From assembly GCF_005938105.1 (NCBI RefSeq), contig NZ_VCPE01000018.1, positions 79,358-143,357 on the forward strand: a stretch of 64,000 nucleotides of DNA. Direction: 5' to 3'. The notes below the pieces were generated by a model, which saw nothing but the letters and a program-made list of their open reading frames with translations, had not been told where the DNA came from and did not search any database. The DNA is from Brucella haematophila (GTDB lineage: Bacteria; Pseudomonadota; Alphaproteobacteria; Rhizobiales; Rhizobiaceae). Shown here one piece after another: positions 1 to 9,108 of the stretch (positions within the stretch are counted from its first letter, which is position 1; each line of letters opens with the position of its first letter). The translations under genes were made by a program, and so were the position numbers.

Positions 1-287
1 GCGATGAGACAACGGAAGCGATGCACGCTGTGCTGCATAAGGAATTGCCGGGTTTTGGCGAGTTGATGCGCCGCGTCAGTCTGGAACAGACGCCGACGGC
101 CATTCTTTCGCGCCAAACGGCAGGTAGTCGCGGCAAGAGTTTCATTTTAAACCTGCCGGGCAAACCTGCATCCATAGCGATGACGTTGCAGGCGGTCTTT
201 CCCGCTATCCCGTATTGTTTGGATTTGATCGGTGCGGGGCGCATCGAAACCGACCCCGCCGTCGTTAAGGCGCATCGTCCCGTCTAA
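1..287 (+). CDS. MogA-like molybdopterin adenylyltransferase, C-terminal part
   Basis: The reading frame is open from the left edge (frame of base 3) and stops at 287, so only about the last 94 codons are present. The residues match the C-terminal half of MogA/MoaB enzymes, which adenylylate molybdopterin before molybdenum insertion: a PGFGE segment, PTAILSRQ, ILNLPGKP and a closing IPYCLDLIGA block, all in family order. The MPT-binding N-terminal part lies outside the window. A 162-base gap separates it from the next gene, which is unrelated in function. Family assignment is firm; MogA versus the paralogue MoaB cannot be settled from this fragment. Confidence 0.85.
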   Translation, partial: DETTEAMHAVLHKELPGFGELMRRVSLEQTPTAILSRQTAGSRGKSFILNLPGKPASIAMTLQAVFPAIPYCLDLIGAGRIETDPAVVKAHRPV

Positions 288-449
288 GAAAAACCGCGCA
301 GCGATTCCCGATTTGGACGGAATTCTACATTGCCTTTCGTCTGTTGTCATCACGACGAATTGCGCAACCCTGCTTTGCACTTTTATATGATTTCAATGCT
401 TGCTTTTCCCCGAAACCGCGCCGAATAATAGCGAAAAAAGGGGTACTAA

Positions 450-1862
450 GTGAAGCCATTTGACGAAATGCTCAACCATGGCGGGAATGTCCGCCCACCT
501 TACGAATTTCTCAAACAGTGGCTCGACGGCCAGGATTCTGGCAAGCTTTTGCAGAAGTCTCATGATGCCGAAAGCGTCTTTCGCAAGACCGGCATCACCT
601 TTGCGGTCTATGGCGATCAGGAAGCCGCCGAGCGGCTCATTCCCTTCGATATCATCCCGCGCATTATTTCCGGTCAGGAATGGCGTCGTCTTTCGCAGGG
701 CATCGAACAGCGCGTCATGGCGCTCAACGCCTTCCTCGACGACATTTATCATCGGCAGGAAATCATCAGGGCAGGGCGTATTCCCAAGGAACTGATCACC
801 AAGAACGAGGCATTTTTGCCCGAAATGATCGGTTTTCGTCCGCCCGGTAATGTCTATACGCATATTATCGGTGTCGATATCGTGCGCACGGCGGAGAACC
901 AGTTCTATGTGCTGGAGGACAATGCCCGCACGCCATCCGGCGTTTCCTATATGCTGGAAAATCGCGAAACGATGATGCAGCTTTTCCCGGAGCTGTTCCA
1001 GAACGTCAAGGTGCGTCCGGTCGAGAACTATCCGCAACTTCTGCGCCAGTCGCTGGCCAGTGTTGCACCTCCCGGCACACAGGGCGTGCCAACTGTCGCG
1101 GTGCTGACGCCCGGCATTTATAATTCCGCCTATTTCGAACATGCGTTTCTGGCCGACCAGATGGGTGTCGAGCTGGTGGAAGGAAGCGATCTGCGGGTGG
1201 TCGACGGACGTGTTGCGATGCGCACCACGCAAGGCTATCGCGCCATTGACGTGCTCTATCGTCGCGTGGACGACGCCTATCTCGACCCACTGACCTTCCG
1301 TCCGGATTCGACGCTCGGCGTTGCCGGTATCATGGATGTCTATCGCGCGGGTAATATCACCATTGCCAATGCGCCGGGCACCGGCATTGCGGATGACAAG
1401 GCGATCTATTCCTACATGCCGGAAATCGTCGAGTTCTATACGGGCCGCAAGGCGATCCTCGAAAATGTGCCGACATGGCGCTGTTCGGAACCGGACAGTC
1501 TGGCCTATGTGCTCGACAATCTTGCCGATCTCGTCGTCAAGGAGGTGCATGGTTCTGGCGGTTACGGCATGCTGGTCGGGCCTGCGTCCACCAAGGCGGA
1601 ACGGGAAGCCTTTTCGAAGAAGCTCCAGGCTCGCCCGCGCAACTATATCGCGCAGCCGACGCTGGCGCTTTCCACGACTCCGATCTTTACTGAAAAGGGG
1701 CTGGCGCCGCGCCATGTCGATCTGCGTCCCTTCGTGCTGGTTTCAGACCGTATCCGTATCACGCCGGGCGGCTTGACCCGTGTGGCGTTGAAGGAGGGAT
1801 CGCTCGTTGTGAACTCCAGTCAGGGTGGCGGCACCAAGGATACCTGGGTTCTGGACGACTAG
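450..1862 (+). CDS. circularly permuted ATP-grasp protein (type 2, DUF404/DUF407)
   Basis: The 470-residue product starts at a GTG preceded by a GGGG-type ribosome site. It carries the signature blocks of circularly permuted ATP-grasp proteins: LEDNAR at 155-160, YRRVDD at 270-275, NAPGTGIADDK at 307-317 and KEVHGSGGYGM at 364-374. Family members are predicted to ligate amino acids or peptides using ATP; the substrate is not known. It is the first gene of a co-directional set with an alpha-E protein, a transglutaminase-like protein and Anbu, an association seen in many bacteria. A promoter may lie in the 162 bases upstream, where a TATATGAT-like element is visible near 385. Function beyond predicted peptide ligation is inference. 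Confidence 0.92.
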   Translation: MKPFDEMLNHGGNVRPPYEFLKQWLDGQDSGKLLQKSHDAESVFRKTGITFAVYGDQEAAERLIPFDIIPRIISGQEWRRLSQGIEQRVMALNAFLDDIYHRQEIIRAGRIPKELITKNEAFLPEMIGFRPPGNVYTHIIGVDIVRTAENQFYVLEDNARTPSGVSYMLENRETMMQLFPELFQNVKVRPVENYPQLLRQSLASVAPPGTQGVPTVAVLTPGIYNSAYFEHAFLADQMGVELVEGSDLRVVDGRVAMRTTQGYRAIDVLYRRVDDAYLDPLTFRPDSTLGVAGIMDVYRAGNITIANAPGTGIADDKAIYSYMPEIVEFYTGRKAILENVPTWRCSEPDSLAYVLDNLADLVVKEVHGSGGYGMLVGPASTKAEREAFSKKLQARPRNYIAQPTLALSTTPIFTEKGLAPRHVDLRPFVLVSDRIRITPGGLTRVALKEGSLVVNSSQGGGTKDTWVLDD

Positions 1863-1957
1863 ACGTTGCGTGAATACGATTTTGTGTGCGTGGAACCCGG
1901 CATCAAGACCGGAGCGCGAAGACGGAGCCGAAAAGGCTCGATAAGGGGAATGATTTC

Positions 1958-2899
1958 ATGCTTTTAGGCCGCACGGCAAACGGGCTTTTCTGGATGTTCC
2001 GCTACATTGAACGGGCGGAAAACATGGCTCGCCTGGTGGATGCCGGATTGCGCATGGCGCTGACCAAGACGTCCGATGCACCGGAGGAATGGTCTTCTGT
2101 GGTGGTGTCGGCGGGCGCAAGTCAGGCCTTTTCCGCCAAATATGATGCATACAATGCTGCAAATGTTGCCGATTTCCTGCTGCGGGACACCAGCAATCCG
2201 TCAAGCGTGATGTCGTGTTTTGAGACAGCGCGTTCCAATGGGCGCATGGTGCGCACCGCGCTGACACGTGAAGCGTGGGAAAGCGTCAACGAAGCATGGA
2301 TGCTTTTGAAAAAGTCGCTGAGCAAGCCTTTGAAGGAAAGCGACCTGCCACCGCTACTCGACCAGATCAAGCGCGAAACTGCGCTGATCCGTGGCGCTTT
2401 TCACGGCACTATGCTGCGCAACGAAATTTTCGATTTCGCGGGCCTCGGCACCTTCATAGAGCGCGCCGACAACACGGCACGTATCCTCGACGTGAAATAT
2501 TATGTGCTTTTGCCAGCCATATCCTATGTCGGCACGACGCTCGATAATTATCAGTGGGAGTCGATCCTGCGCTCGGTCTCGGCGGATCGCTCCTATCGCT
2601 GGGTTTATGAGGGCGATTATCGACCGGCCCATGTTGCGGATTATCTGATCCTGAACGGGCGCATGCCGCGCTCACTGAATTACTGCTATCGCAGCATCAA
2701 CGAGCATCTGGATTTTCTGTCCAAGGACTATGGCAACAATGCCACCTGTCATGAAACAGGGGAGAAAATCTTTTCGACACTGCAAAATCAGGACATAAGT
2801 GCCATCTTTGATGTGGGACTGCATGAATTCCTGACGGACTTCATCAAATGCAACAACCGGCTCGGCAACGAGATCGCTGAAACCTATAATTTCTATTGA
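1958..2899 (+). CDS. alpha-E domain protein (DUF403)
   Basis: The ATG at 1958 has an AAGGGGA ribosome site 8 bases upstream, and the product (313 residues) then starts with MLLGRTANGLFWMFRYIERA, the usual N-terminus of the alpha-E family; an in-frame start at 1886 would add 24 unusual residues and is rejected. The protein is predicted to be all alpha-helical with no signal peptide. Alpha-E proteins are almost always encoded beside circularly permuted ATP-grasp enzymes and transglutaminases and are thought to work with them in making or handling a peptide; no biochemical activity is established. It lies 95 bases after the ATP-grasp gene and 9 bases before the transglutaminase gene. Confidence 0.92.
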   Translation: MLLGRTANGLFWMFRYIERAENMARLVDAGLRMALTKTSDAPEEWSSVVVSAGASQAFSAKYDAYNAANVADFLLRDTSNPSSVMSCFETARSNGRMVRTALTREAWESVNEAWMLLKKSLSKPLKESDLPPLLDQIKRETALIRGAFHGTMLRNEIFDFAGLGTFIERADNTARILDVKYYVLLPAISYVGTTLDNYQWESILRSVSADRSYRWVYEGDYRPAHVADYLILNGRMPRSLNYCYRSINEHLDFLSKDYGNNATCHETGEKIFSTLQNQDISAIFDVGLHEFLTDFIKCNNRLGNEIAETYNFY

Positions 2900-2908
2900 G
2901 GTCCTCGC

Positions 2909-3706
2909 TTGCATCTTAAAATCCGGCACGTTTCGCATTATGCTTATGAACATCCGGTGCCCTATGCGGTGCAGCGTTTGCGTTTGCGGCCGCCGACCGT
3001 GCCGGGACAGGTGGTGAAGCACTGGGAAGTGAAGATCGAAGGCGGCGAGCCGGAAGTCTCTTATATTGACGGTTTTGGCAACAAGACCGATTTGGTGCAG
3101 CACCATCGCAATATCAGCGAGATTATCATCACCGCCAGCGGCAGTGTCGAGGTAGAAGACCGCGTCGGCGTGCTCGGTCCGGTGTATGGCTACGCGCCAT
3201 TGTGGCTGTTTGAGCGTGAAACAGAACTGACCTTGCCGGGTGAGGGCATTCGCGCTCTGGCAGGCGAACTTTCAACCGGGATGGAACGGCTTGCGCTGTT
3301 GCACGATCTGATGAACCGCGTCCATGCGAACGTGGCCTATGTGCCTGGCACGACCAGCGTTTTCACCGATGCGGAAACGGCACTCGGCGCGGGCAAGGGG
3401 GTCTGTCAGGACCACAGCCATGTCTTCCTGTCGGTCGCGCGGCTTCTCGGCATACCTGCGCGTTATGTCTCCGGCTATCTCATGATGGAGGGCGTGGAAG
3501 ACCAGACTGCAAGCCATGCCTGGGCGGAAGCGCATATTGACGGGCTTGGTTGGGTCGGGTTCGATGCGGCCAACAATATTTGCCCGAATGACCGCTATGT
3601 GCGTCTGGCGACGGGGCTCGACTATCGCGATGCGGCTCCAATTTCGGGGGTTAGGCTCGGTGGAACGGCTGAAAGCCTTGCGGTTCACATCAATGTAGGG
3701 CAGTGA
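2909..3706 (+). CDS. transglutaminase-like cysteine protease family protein
   Basis: The 265-residue product starts at TTG, 9 bases after the alpha-E gene, with a GAGG ribosome site overlapping the previous stop. It has the N-terminal beta domain of bacterial transglutaminase-like proteins (residues 1-80) and a papain-like core with the full catalytic triad: Cys166 in GKGVCQDHS, His203 in SHAWAEA and Asp219 in GFDAAN. No signal peptide is visible, so it is probably cytoplasmic. Members act as proteases or amide-bond-rearranging enzymes. Its place between alpha-E and Anbu suggests it processes the peptide made by the ATP-grasp enzyme, which is inference. Confidence 0.93.
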   Translation: MHLKIRHVSHYAYEHPVPYAVQRLRLRPPTVPGQVVKHWEVKIEGGEPEVSYIDGFGNKTDLVQHHRNISEIIITASGSVEVEDRVGVLGPVYGYAPLWLFERETELTLPGEGIRALAGELSTGMERLALLHDLMNRVHANVAYVPGTTSVFTDAETALGAGKGVCQDHSHVFLSVARLLGIPARYVSGYLMMEGVEDQTASHAWAEAHIDGLGWVGFDAANNICPNDRYVRLATGLDYRDAAPISGVRLGGTAESLAVHINVGQ

Positions 3707-3745
3707 TCGGACAAGAACGATGATATTGCCTGCCGGATACTGCTG

Positions 3746-4489
3746 ATGACCTATTGCGTTGGAATGAAAACCGATCGTGGCCTTGTGTTCATGTCCGACA
3801 CCCGGACAAATGCAGGGCTCGATAATATTTCCACTTTTTCCAAGATGCGGAGCTGGTCGAAGCCCGGCGACCGCGTCATCGTCCTGCTTTCGGCTGGCAA
3901 TCTTGCCACGACCCAATCCGTCGCCAGCCTTCTGGAAGAACGGATGAAGGCACCTGCCGACAGACACCCGTCAGTATTCGATGCTCCGTCCATGTTTCAG
4001 GTCGCGCGGCTGATCGGTGACACGGTCAAGGAAGTGATCCAGAACTCAGCAACCGGTGGCCAGAAGGCGGCAGATGCGTTCGGTGCTTCCTTCATTCTGG
4101 GTGGACAAATCAAAGGCGGCCAGCCGCGCCTGTTCTATATCTATCCGGAAGGCAATTTCATCGAAAGCTCGGTCGATACGCCGTTCTTCCAGATCGGCGA
4201 GAACAAATATGGCAAGCCCATTCTGGTGCGTGCCTACCAGCCGGATATGAGCTTCGAGGAAGCGGTGAAGCTGCTGCTGGTCTCTTTCGATTCCACGCTG
4301 AAAGCCAATCTCTCTGTCGGGCTTCCTCTGGACATGCAGATTTACGAAGCCGATAGCCTCAAGACGGGCATGCAGCGGCGCTTCGAAGCAACGGATCCTT
4401 ATTACCAGACGGTATCCGAAAGCTGGTCCGAAGCGCTGAAATCGGCGCTCGTGCAGTTGCCGCCATTCAGTTTCGACGATCAGAAATAA
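3746..4489 (+). CDS. Anbu, proteasome-like Ntn-hydrolase peptidase
   Basis: The 247-residue product begins M-T-Y-C-V-G, which places Thr2 as the N-terminal nucleophile after Met removal. Asp18 (in SDTRTNAG) and Lys33 (in FSKM) fall where the proteasome/HslV active-site Asp17 and Lys33 are expected. Length and sequence fit Anbu, the ancestral-beta-subunit family that assembles into open, helically stacked rings. The start is fixed by the need for Thr at position 2, although the ribosome site is weak. It is the last gene of the ATP-grasp/alpha-E/transglutaminase set and is followed at once by a strong terminator. The physiological substrate of Anbu is not known. Confidence 0.93.
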   Translation: MTYCVGMKTDRGLVFMSDTRTNAGLDNISTFSKMRSWSKPGDRVIVLLSAGNLATTQSVASLLEERMKAPADRHPSVFDAPSMFQVARLIGDTVKEVIQNSATGGQKAADAFGASFILGGQIKGGQPRLFYIYPEGNFIESSVDTPFFQIGENKYGKPILVRAYQPDMSFEEAVKLLLVSFDSTLKANLSVGLPLDMQIYEADSLKTGMQRRFEATDPYYQTVSESWSEALKSALVQLPPFSFDDQK

Positions 4490-4514
4490 GAAATAATAAC
4501 CGTTTAAAAGAGAA

Positions 4515-4545
4515 GACCGGGCATCGCAGGATGCCCGGTCTTTTT
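4515..4545. terminator. bidirectional rho-independent terminator
   Basis: A perfect 10-bp stem, GACCGGGCAT paired with ATGCCCGGTC (4515-4524 and 4531-4540) with a 6-base loop, is followed by TTTTT on the plus strand and, reading the other way, by TTCTCTTTT. It separates the Anbu operon from the convergent binding-protein gene. Confidence 0.92.
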
Positions 4546-4547
4546 GA

Positions 4548-6254
4548 TTAGTCTTTCGTCACGGTCTGAACGTAGTTGGCGTCTGCAACCATGTTGAAAC
4601 CGTGCACATTCGCACCGGTCACAGCCGTCTCGATCTGCTGATAGAGGATGGCGAACGGGCTGGTTTCCTGAAACTTCTTCTGAAGATCGTGATACATGGC
4701 TTCACGCTTCGCCGTGTCGCGCTCTTCGGCAGCAGCCATGGTTTCAGCCGTCAGTTCCGGAATCTCCCAATGCGCCTGCCAGGCATTGGTGCGCATGGAT
4801 ACGTCTTCACCATTGTTCGGATTGTTGGTGAAGGTCACGGCATTGGTATGCGGATCCCAGTAGTCCGGGCCCCAGATGCCGAGTGCGAGCTGATGCTTGC
4901 GCGCACGCACCTTGGTCGTTGTCAGTTTGCCGTCGCCTTGCAGAATTTCCACGTCGATGCCAGCCTTGCGCATGGTCTGCTGAATGTTCTCGGCAATACC
5001 GACGCCGGGCTGCGTGTTGCGGACATCGAGTGTCACCTTGAAGCCGTCCTTCAGGCCGGCCTTGGCCAGCAGTTCCTTGGCCTTGTCGACATCATAGGTG
5101 AAAGGCTTGTCGTCCACCGCACCGAACATGCCCGCAGGCAGGAAGGATTGATGCGTGCGGCCAATGCCCTTGATGAGCTGGGATTCGATGGTGTTGTAAT
5201 CGATGAGATACTTGATTGCCTGACGCACTTCCGGCTTGGCCAGTTCAGGCACATTCTGGTTTGCGACCAGATAATAGACGCGCCCCTTCGGCGCTGCGAG
5301 AACGTGATACTTGTCGTCCTTGCTGAGCGTTTCCAGATCGCCGGGTTCAAGGTTGCGTGCAATATCGATATCGCCTGCCTGCAAGAGCAGACGCTGTGAG
5401 CTGCCTTCTTTCACATGACGATAGATCACGCGCTTCATGGCGGGCTTGACGTCGGCATAATTCTCGTTGCGTTCGAGAAGCAGCACTTCATTGGCACGCC
5501 ATTGCTTCAAGGCGAACGGGCCGGAACCGGCATAACCGGTTTTCAACCATTCATAGCCGAAGTCGGTATCGTAAGGATAAGCGTCGGTCTTTTCGGCCTT
5601 CTGCTCGTGCTCCTTGACCAGCTTGCTGTCTACGATGGACGCAACGCTGGAGGTCAGGCAGTTCAAAACGAAGCTCGGCGCAAACGCTTTTCCAGTCGTG
5701 AAGACCAGCGTTTCGTCATCGGGAGCCACGATATTCTGATCGGCATTGTCGCGTGTCAGGCCGAACTGGCTGAGAATGAAAGCCGGGCTTTTGTCGAGCT
5801 TGATCGCGCGTTGCAGCGAATAGGCAGCATCTTGCGCCGTCAACGGATTGCCGGAGGCGAATTTCAGGCCCTTGCGAATCTTGAAAGTGATCGAGCGGCC
5901 ATCATCCGAGAACGTCCAGCTTTCGGCGATCTGCGGGATGATCTTGGTCGGATCCTTGGTGTCCGTCGTCACCAGACGCTCATAGGTGCTGGTGAGCACC
6001 TCCGACGTGGTGATTTCGAAAATTTCCGCGGGATCGAGCGAAATGACGTCATCGATACCCATGGCGATGACCAGCGTATCGGCTGGCGTGGCGGCCTGCA
6101 CCGCTTTCGGCGCTGCCGACAGCAGCAGGCCAAAGGCCAGCGCAGCGGGAATTGTGCTGCGCAAAAGACGCTGCGCAAAGCCAGATTTCAGGCTTGTTCT
6201 GGAGGTGGTATCGCCATGGCGACGGTGATTGAAGGACAGGATTCCGGTGGTCAT
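4548..6254 (-). CDS. ABC transporter substrate-binding protein, dipeptide/oligopeptide family (SBP_bac_5)
   Basis: The start at 6254 (MTTGILSFNH...) has a GAAGGGGAAG ribosome site; the longer upstream frame is rejected. The 568-residue product has an N-terminal basic stretch, a hydrophobic core and an alanine-rich cleavage region (near KAVQAATP), so it is exported. The mature part carries family-5 features: an early SLDPAEIFE segment, RKGLKFASGNPLTAQD and a C-terminal LGIWGPDYWDPH block. Family members bind dipeptides, oligopeptides or other solutes in the periplasm for an ABC importer. No permease or ATPase gene is adjacent, so it is an orphan binding protein. Substrate unknown. Confidence 0.88.
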   Translation of the reverse strand: MTTGILSFNHRRHGDTTSRTSLKSGFAQRLLRSTIPAALAFGLLLSAAPKAVQAATPADTLVIAMGIDDVISLDPAEIFEITTSEVLTSTYERLVTTDTKDPTKIIPQIAESWTFSDDGRSITFKIRKGLKFASGNPLTAQDAAYSLQRAIKLDKSPAFILSQFGLTRDNADQNIVAPDDETLVFTTGKAFAPSFVLNCLTSSVASIVDSKLVKEHEQKAEKTDAYPYDTDFGYEWLKTGYAGSGPFALKQWRANEVLLLERNENYADVKPAMKRVIYRHVKEGSSQRLLLQAGDIDIARNLEPGDLETLSKDDKYHVLAAPKGRVYYLVANQNVPELAKPEVRQAIKYLIDYNTIESQLIKGIGRTHQSFLPAGMFGAVDDKPFTYDVDKAKELLAKAGLKDGFKVTLDVRNTQPGVGIAENIQQTMRKAGIDVEILQGDGKLTTTKVRARKHQLALGIWGPDYWDPHTNAVTFTNNPNNGEDVSMRTNAWQAHWEIPELTAETMAAAEERDTAKREAMYHDLQKKFQETSPFAILYQQIETAVTGANVHGFNMVADANYVQTVTKD

Positions 6255-6426
6255 GCAACTTCCCCTTCGGTCATGGCCATCATTTGGGCCGGACCATGCA
6301 TAGAAAATGCGCCTCATAGTCTGAGAAGCCGGATGTCCGCGACTCGCTCTGGCGCCGCGCCATTAGATTCCTATTTAGGGAAGGTTCACAATATAGACTG
6401 CGCTTATCAGGCAATATTGTGCCCGC

Positions 6427-6458
6427 AAAAAAGAAAAGGCCGGAGAAGATCTCCGGCC
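6427..6458 (-). terminator. rho-independent terminator of the nitroreductase gene
   Basis: On the minus strand a 9-bp stem (GGCCGGAGA with TCTCCGGCC, plus-strand 6438-6446 and 6450-6458) is followed by TTTTCTTTTTT. It lies 26 bases after the nitroreductase stop codon. Confidence 0.88.
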
Positions 6459-6483
6459 CTGTCTCATATTCTCAAATTCGGGA

Positions 6484-7083
6484 TCAGCCGAATACCTTGA
6501 AGCGCTCGCCATCATCCATGAAGGCTTTTTCGCCGAAAGGCTGTTCGTTGGAGCCGAACGGCATCTGGGCGCGGAGCTTCCACGACGACGGAATATCCCA
6601 GGTCTTGGCGACTTCTGCGTCGATCAGCGGGTTGTAGTGCTGCAGGCTCGCGCCGATACCGGCGTCGGAGAGGGCAGTCCAGACCGAATGCTGAGCCATG
6701 CCGCCCGACTGTTCCGACCAGACCGGGAAGTTATCGGCATAAAGCGCGAACTGTTCCTGAAGGCCCTTCACCACGTTCTGGTCTTCAAAGAACAGAACCG
6801 TACCAGCACCGGCTGCAAAGCTGTTAAGCTTGGCTTCCGACTGTGCAAATGCGTCGGCAGGAACGATCTTGCGCAGCTCTTCCTTGGCAATGTTCCACAG
6901 CTTGTCGCTTTCAGCGCCAAACAGGATGACTGCACGCGAGCTCTGGGAGTTGAACGACGAAGGCGTGTGCTTGACGGCTTCACGGATCAGTTCTGCAACC
7001 TGTTCCTTGGCGAGCGGGAGGTTCTTGCCAAGAGCATACTGGGTGCGACGCTTCTTGATGGATGCGAGATGACTATTGTTCAT
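6484..7083 (-). CDS. Frm2/Hbn1-like nitroreductase family protein
   Basis: A 199-residue FMN-dependent nitroreductase-fold protein. The start at 7083 has an AGGA ribosome site, and the product then opens with MNNSHLASIKKRRTQYALGK, close to the N-terminus of the Frm2-like subgroup; the in-frame extension to 7176 adds Ser/Thr-rich residues with no family match. The block HTPSSFNSQSSR is the subgroup's FMN-binding motif. Members reduce nitro compounds or quinones with NAD(P)H, and the yeast relatives affect lipid and oxidative-stress responses. It is a single-gene unit with its own terminator and a palindrome upstream. Physiological substrate unknown. Confidence 0.87.
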   Translation of the reverse strand: MNNSHLASIKKRRTQYALGKNLPLAKEQVAELIREAVKHTPSSFNSQSSRAVILFGAESDKLWNIAKEELRKIVPADAFAQSEAKLNSFAAGAGTVLFFEDQNVVKGLQEQFALYADNFPVWSEQSGGMAQHSVWTALSDAGIGASLQHYNPLIDAEVAKTWDIPSSWKLRAQMPFGSNEQPFGEKAFMDDGERFKVFG

Positions 7084-7170
7084 TCGTTCTAATCCTGATG
7101 TTGCAGTAGATTGTGAACTTCCTGACACATCTATCGATGCAGAATGTCCAGAAGTTACATTCATGACGTG

Positions 7171-7186
7171 CCCCAAGATATTGGGG
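7171..7186. promoter_or_regulatory. short palindrome upstream of the nitroreductase gene
   Basis: CCCCAA-GATA-TTGGGG is a perfect 6-bp dyad with a 4-base centre, 88 bases upstream of the nitroreductase start. A second near-palindrome, GGGAAATTCCC, sits at 7304-7314 in the same gap, nearer the divergent FAD protein gene. Either could be an operator; no binding protein is identified. Confidence 0.4.
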
Positions 7187-7374
7187 TAAAACCGTTCAAC
7201 GCCAGCCCGTTTTTCAGCGACACACTGTCAACAAATAGGGATTGTGAAACCGCCATTGTTTCCATTTTGGCCAGAGAATGCGGGTGGGAGCCTGTGCGTT
7301 GTGGGGAAATTCCCAACTAAAGCGGGGTTTACATCTTGGGCACGATGTTGGAATCTTATTAAATTAGTGGGATT

Positions 7375-8787
7375 TTGAAAAGGACGATGGAAGCCCTTCA
7401 AAGGGCGAAACCATCGCGAACAGGGATAGGTCACGATAGTTTGAAGTCTTTTGTCATTATCGGCGGTGGCGCGAGCAGCGTCATTCTTGCAGCGCAATTG
7501 CTGGAGCGTTCGCTCGACACGACGGTTCGCATTTTCGAACGGTCTGGTCGTATTGGCAGGGGGATCGCCTATTCCACGGAAAACCCCAGTCACCTTCTCA
7601 ATGTTCGCGCGAACAATATGAGCGCTTTTCCCGGTGATCCGGATCATTTCCTGGACTGGCTGCAAGCCCGGCAAACGGCAGCAAACGCGCCAATCGCCAA
7701 TGAATGGCAGCCGCAGTCTTTCGCACCACGCAGGCTCTATCGCGATTATCTGAACGAACTTGTGGAAGAATATCGCGCTGGCGACGCAGCGAGGCTGGTT
7801 GTCGATCCACGCGAGATTGTCGATGTCGTTCTGGAAGGCGGAAGGCCTACCGTTGTCGCGGATTCAGGCGATATCGTTTCGGCAGAGGCGGTTATTGTCG
7901 CGACAGGCAATGAAACAGCAATTGCCGTTTCCGGGGCAAATGTTGCCGAATATTGGTCCAGCAACGGCTATTTCGACATTCCGGCGGAGGCGCCAGTGGC
8001 GATCTTCGGGACCGGGCTGTCCATGGTCGACAGCGTGTTATCGTTGCTGGATCGTGGTCATCGGGGACCGATACACGCAATATCGAGGCGCGGATTGGTG
8101 CCTGCGCGTCACGCACCTGTGGAGCCTTTTGCGGTCGACACCGACTCTCTGTTTGTCGCTTCTGGCGTTGTTGGTCTGCTGCGTCGCGTTCGTGCGCTCA
8201 TGCAGGAGGCTGAAGCTGCGGGTTCGAACTGGCGTGTCGTCATGGATGCGCTGCGGCCTCACACACAGCAGATATGGACGCGGCTGCCGGTGGCGCAACG
8301 CGAAAGTTTTCTCCGTCATTTGCGTCCTTGGTGGGATACGCACCGTCATCGCATGGCACCCGCTGTCGCTGATCGTATAGATGCGGCGCGCGCTTCCGGA
8401 CAGCTTGAAATTATCGCAGGGCGCCTGCTTTCCGTACAGGAAAGCGATGAGGATATGACGATCCGCTATCGCGAACGTCATACCGGTTCGTTCCATAAGG
8501 TGAAAATCGCGACAATCATCGATTGCCGTGGTGGAAATCCCCGGTTCTCGACAACACGCAATCCAGCATTGCTCGGTTTGATGGAGCATGGGTTGGCAAA
8601 ACCCGATGCACTTGATCTCGGTCTGGATGTGACCAGGGATTTCCAGTTGATCAATGCGCGCGGCGAGCCTTCCGGTTCATTTTTTGCAATTGGTCCCGTC
8701 ACAAAGGGTGTTTTTTGGGAATCGACAGCCGTTCCAGATATTCGCGTTCAAGTCGCGAAACTGGTGGATACGCTGCTCGAAGGCTAG
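7375..8787 (+). CDS. FAD/NAD(P)-binding protein (YdhS/COG4529-like)
   Basis: The product (up to 470 residues) has an N-terminal Rossmann fingerprint, VIIGGGASSVILAAQLL at about residues 25-41, followed by GRIGRGIAYSTENPSHLLNVRA, typical of the NAD_binding_9 family, and a second nucleotide-binding segment (VAIFGTGLSMVDSVLSLL). Members are uncharacterised flavoproteins related to monooxygenases. The start is uncertain: TTG at 7375, ATG at 7387, or TTG at 7440 after an AGGGATAGG site are all possible. No signal peptide or membrane segment is seen. It stands alone between the nitroreductase and the antiporter operon, so context gives no substrate. Confidence 0.85.
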   Translation: MKRTMEALQRAKPSRTGIGHDSLKSFVIIGGGASSVILAAQLLERSLDTTVRIFERSGRIGRGIAYSTENPSHLLNVRANNMSAFPGDPDHFLDWLQARQTAANAPIANEWQPQSFAPRRLYRDYLNELVEEYRAGDAARLVVDPREIVDVVLEGGRPTVVADSGDIVSAEAVIVATGNETAIAVSGANVAEYWSSNGYFDIPAEAPVAIFGTGLSMVDSVLSLLDRGHRGPIHAISRRGLVPARHAPVEPFAVDTDSLFVASGVVGLLRRVRALMQEAEAAGSNWRVVMDALRPHTQQIWTRLPVAQRESFLRHLRPWWDTHRHRMAPAVADRIDAARASGQLEIIAGRLLSVQESDEDMTIRYRERHTGSFHKVKIATIIDCRGGNPRFSTTRNPALLGLMEHGLAKPDALDLGLDVTRDFQLINARGEPSGSFFAIGPVTKGVFWESTAVPDIRVQVAKLVDTLLEG

Positions 8788-9108
8788 AGCTGAAAAAATC
8801 TTTCAGGTAGCAATGTGTGCTCATGTCATTCGCCTGCAAGATTTTTGCGGCAAGTTACCCTTCAAGGTAAGGTTGCAGGGGCAGGCTTGCGGTGAACGAA
8901 AGAGATTCGCATCGGTTTCTACGGTAAAAAAGTCAGAAAATTGCGATAAGTCTCTGATTTGTCCCATATAAACAATCGAAAGCTATTGCCAATATATTGT
9001 CGAGCCGGTCATAATAACGACATCGGAATATATGATTCCTCACAACATCTGGCCGGAGCATTTCAATTGCTGCTTTACTGAGCTGCATTTGCGCCGTGTC
9101 AGTTGACA

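Noticed and set aside
393-1715. 440-codon minus-strand frame opposite the ATP-grasp gene
   Set aside because: Third-position GC bias makes the complement open; the ATP-grasp motifs are on the plus strand.
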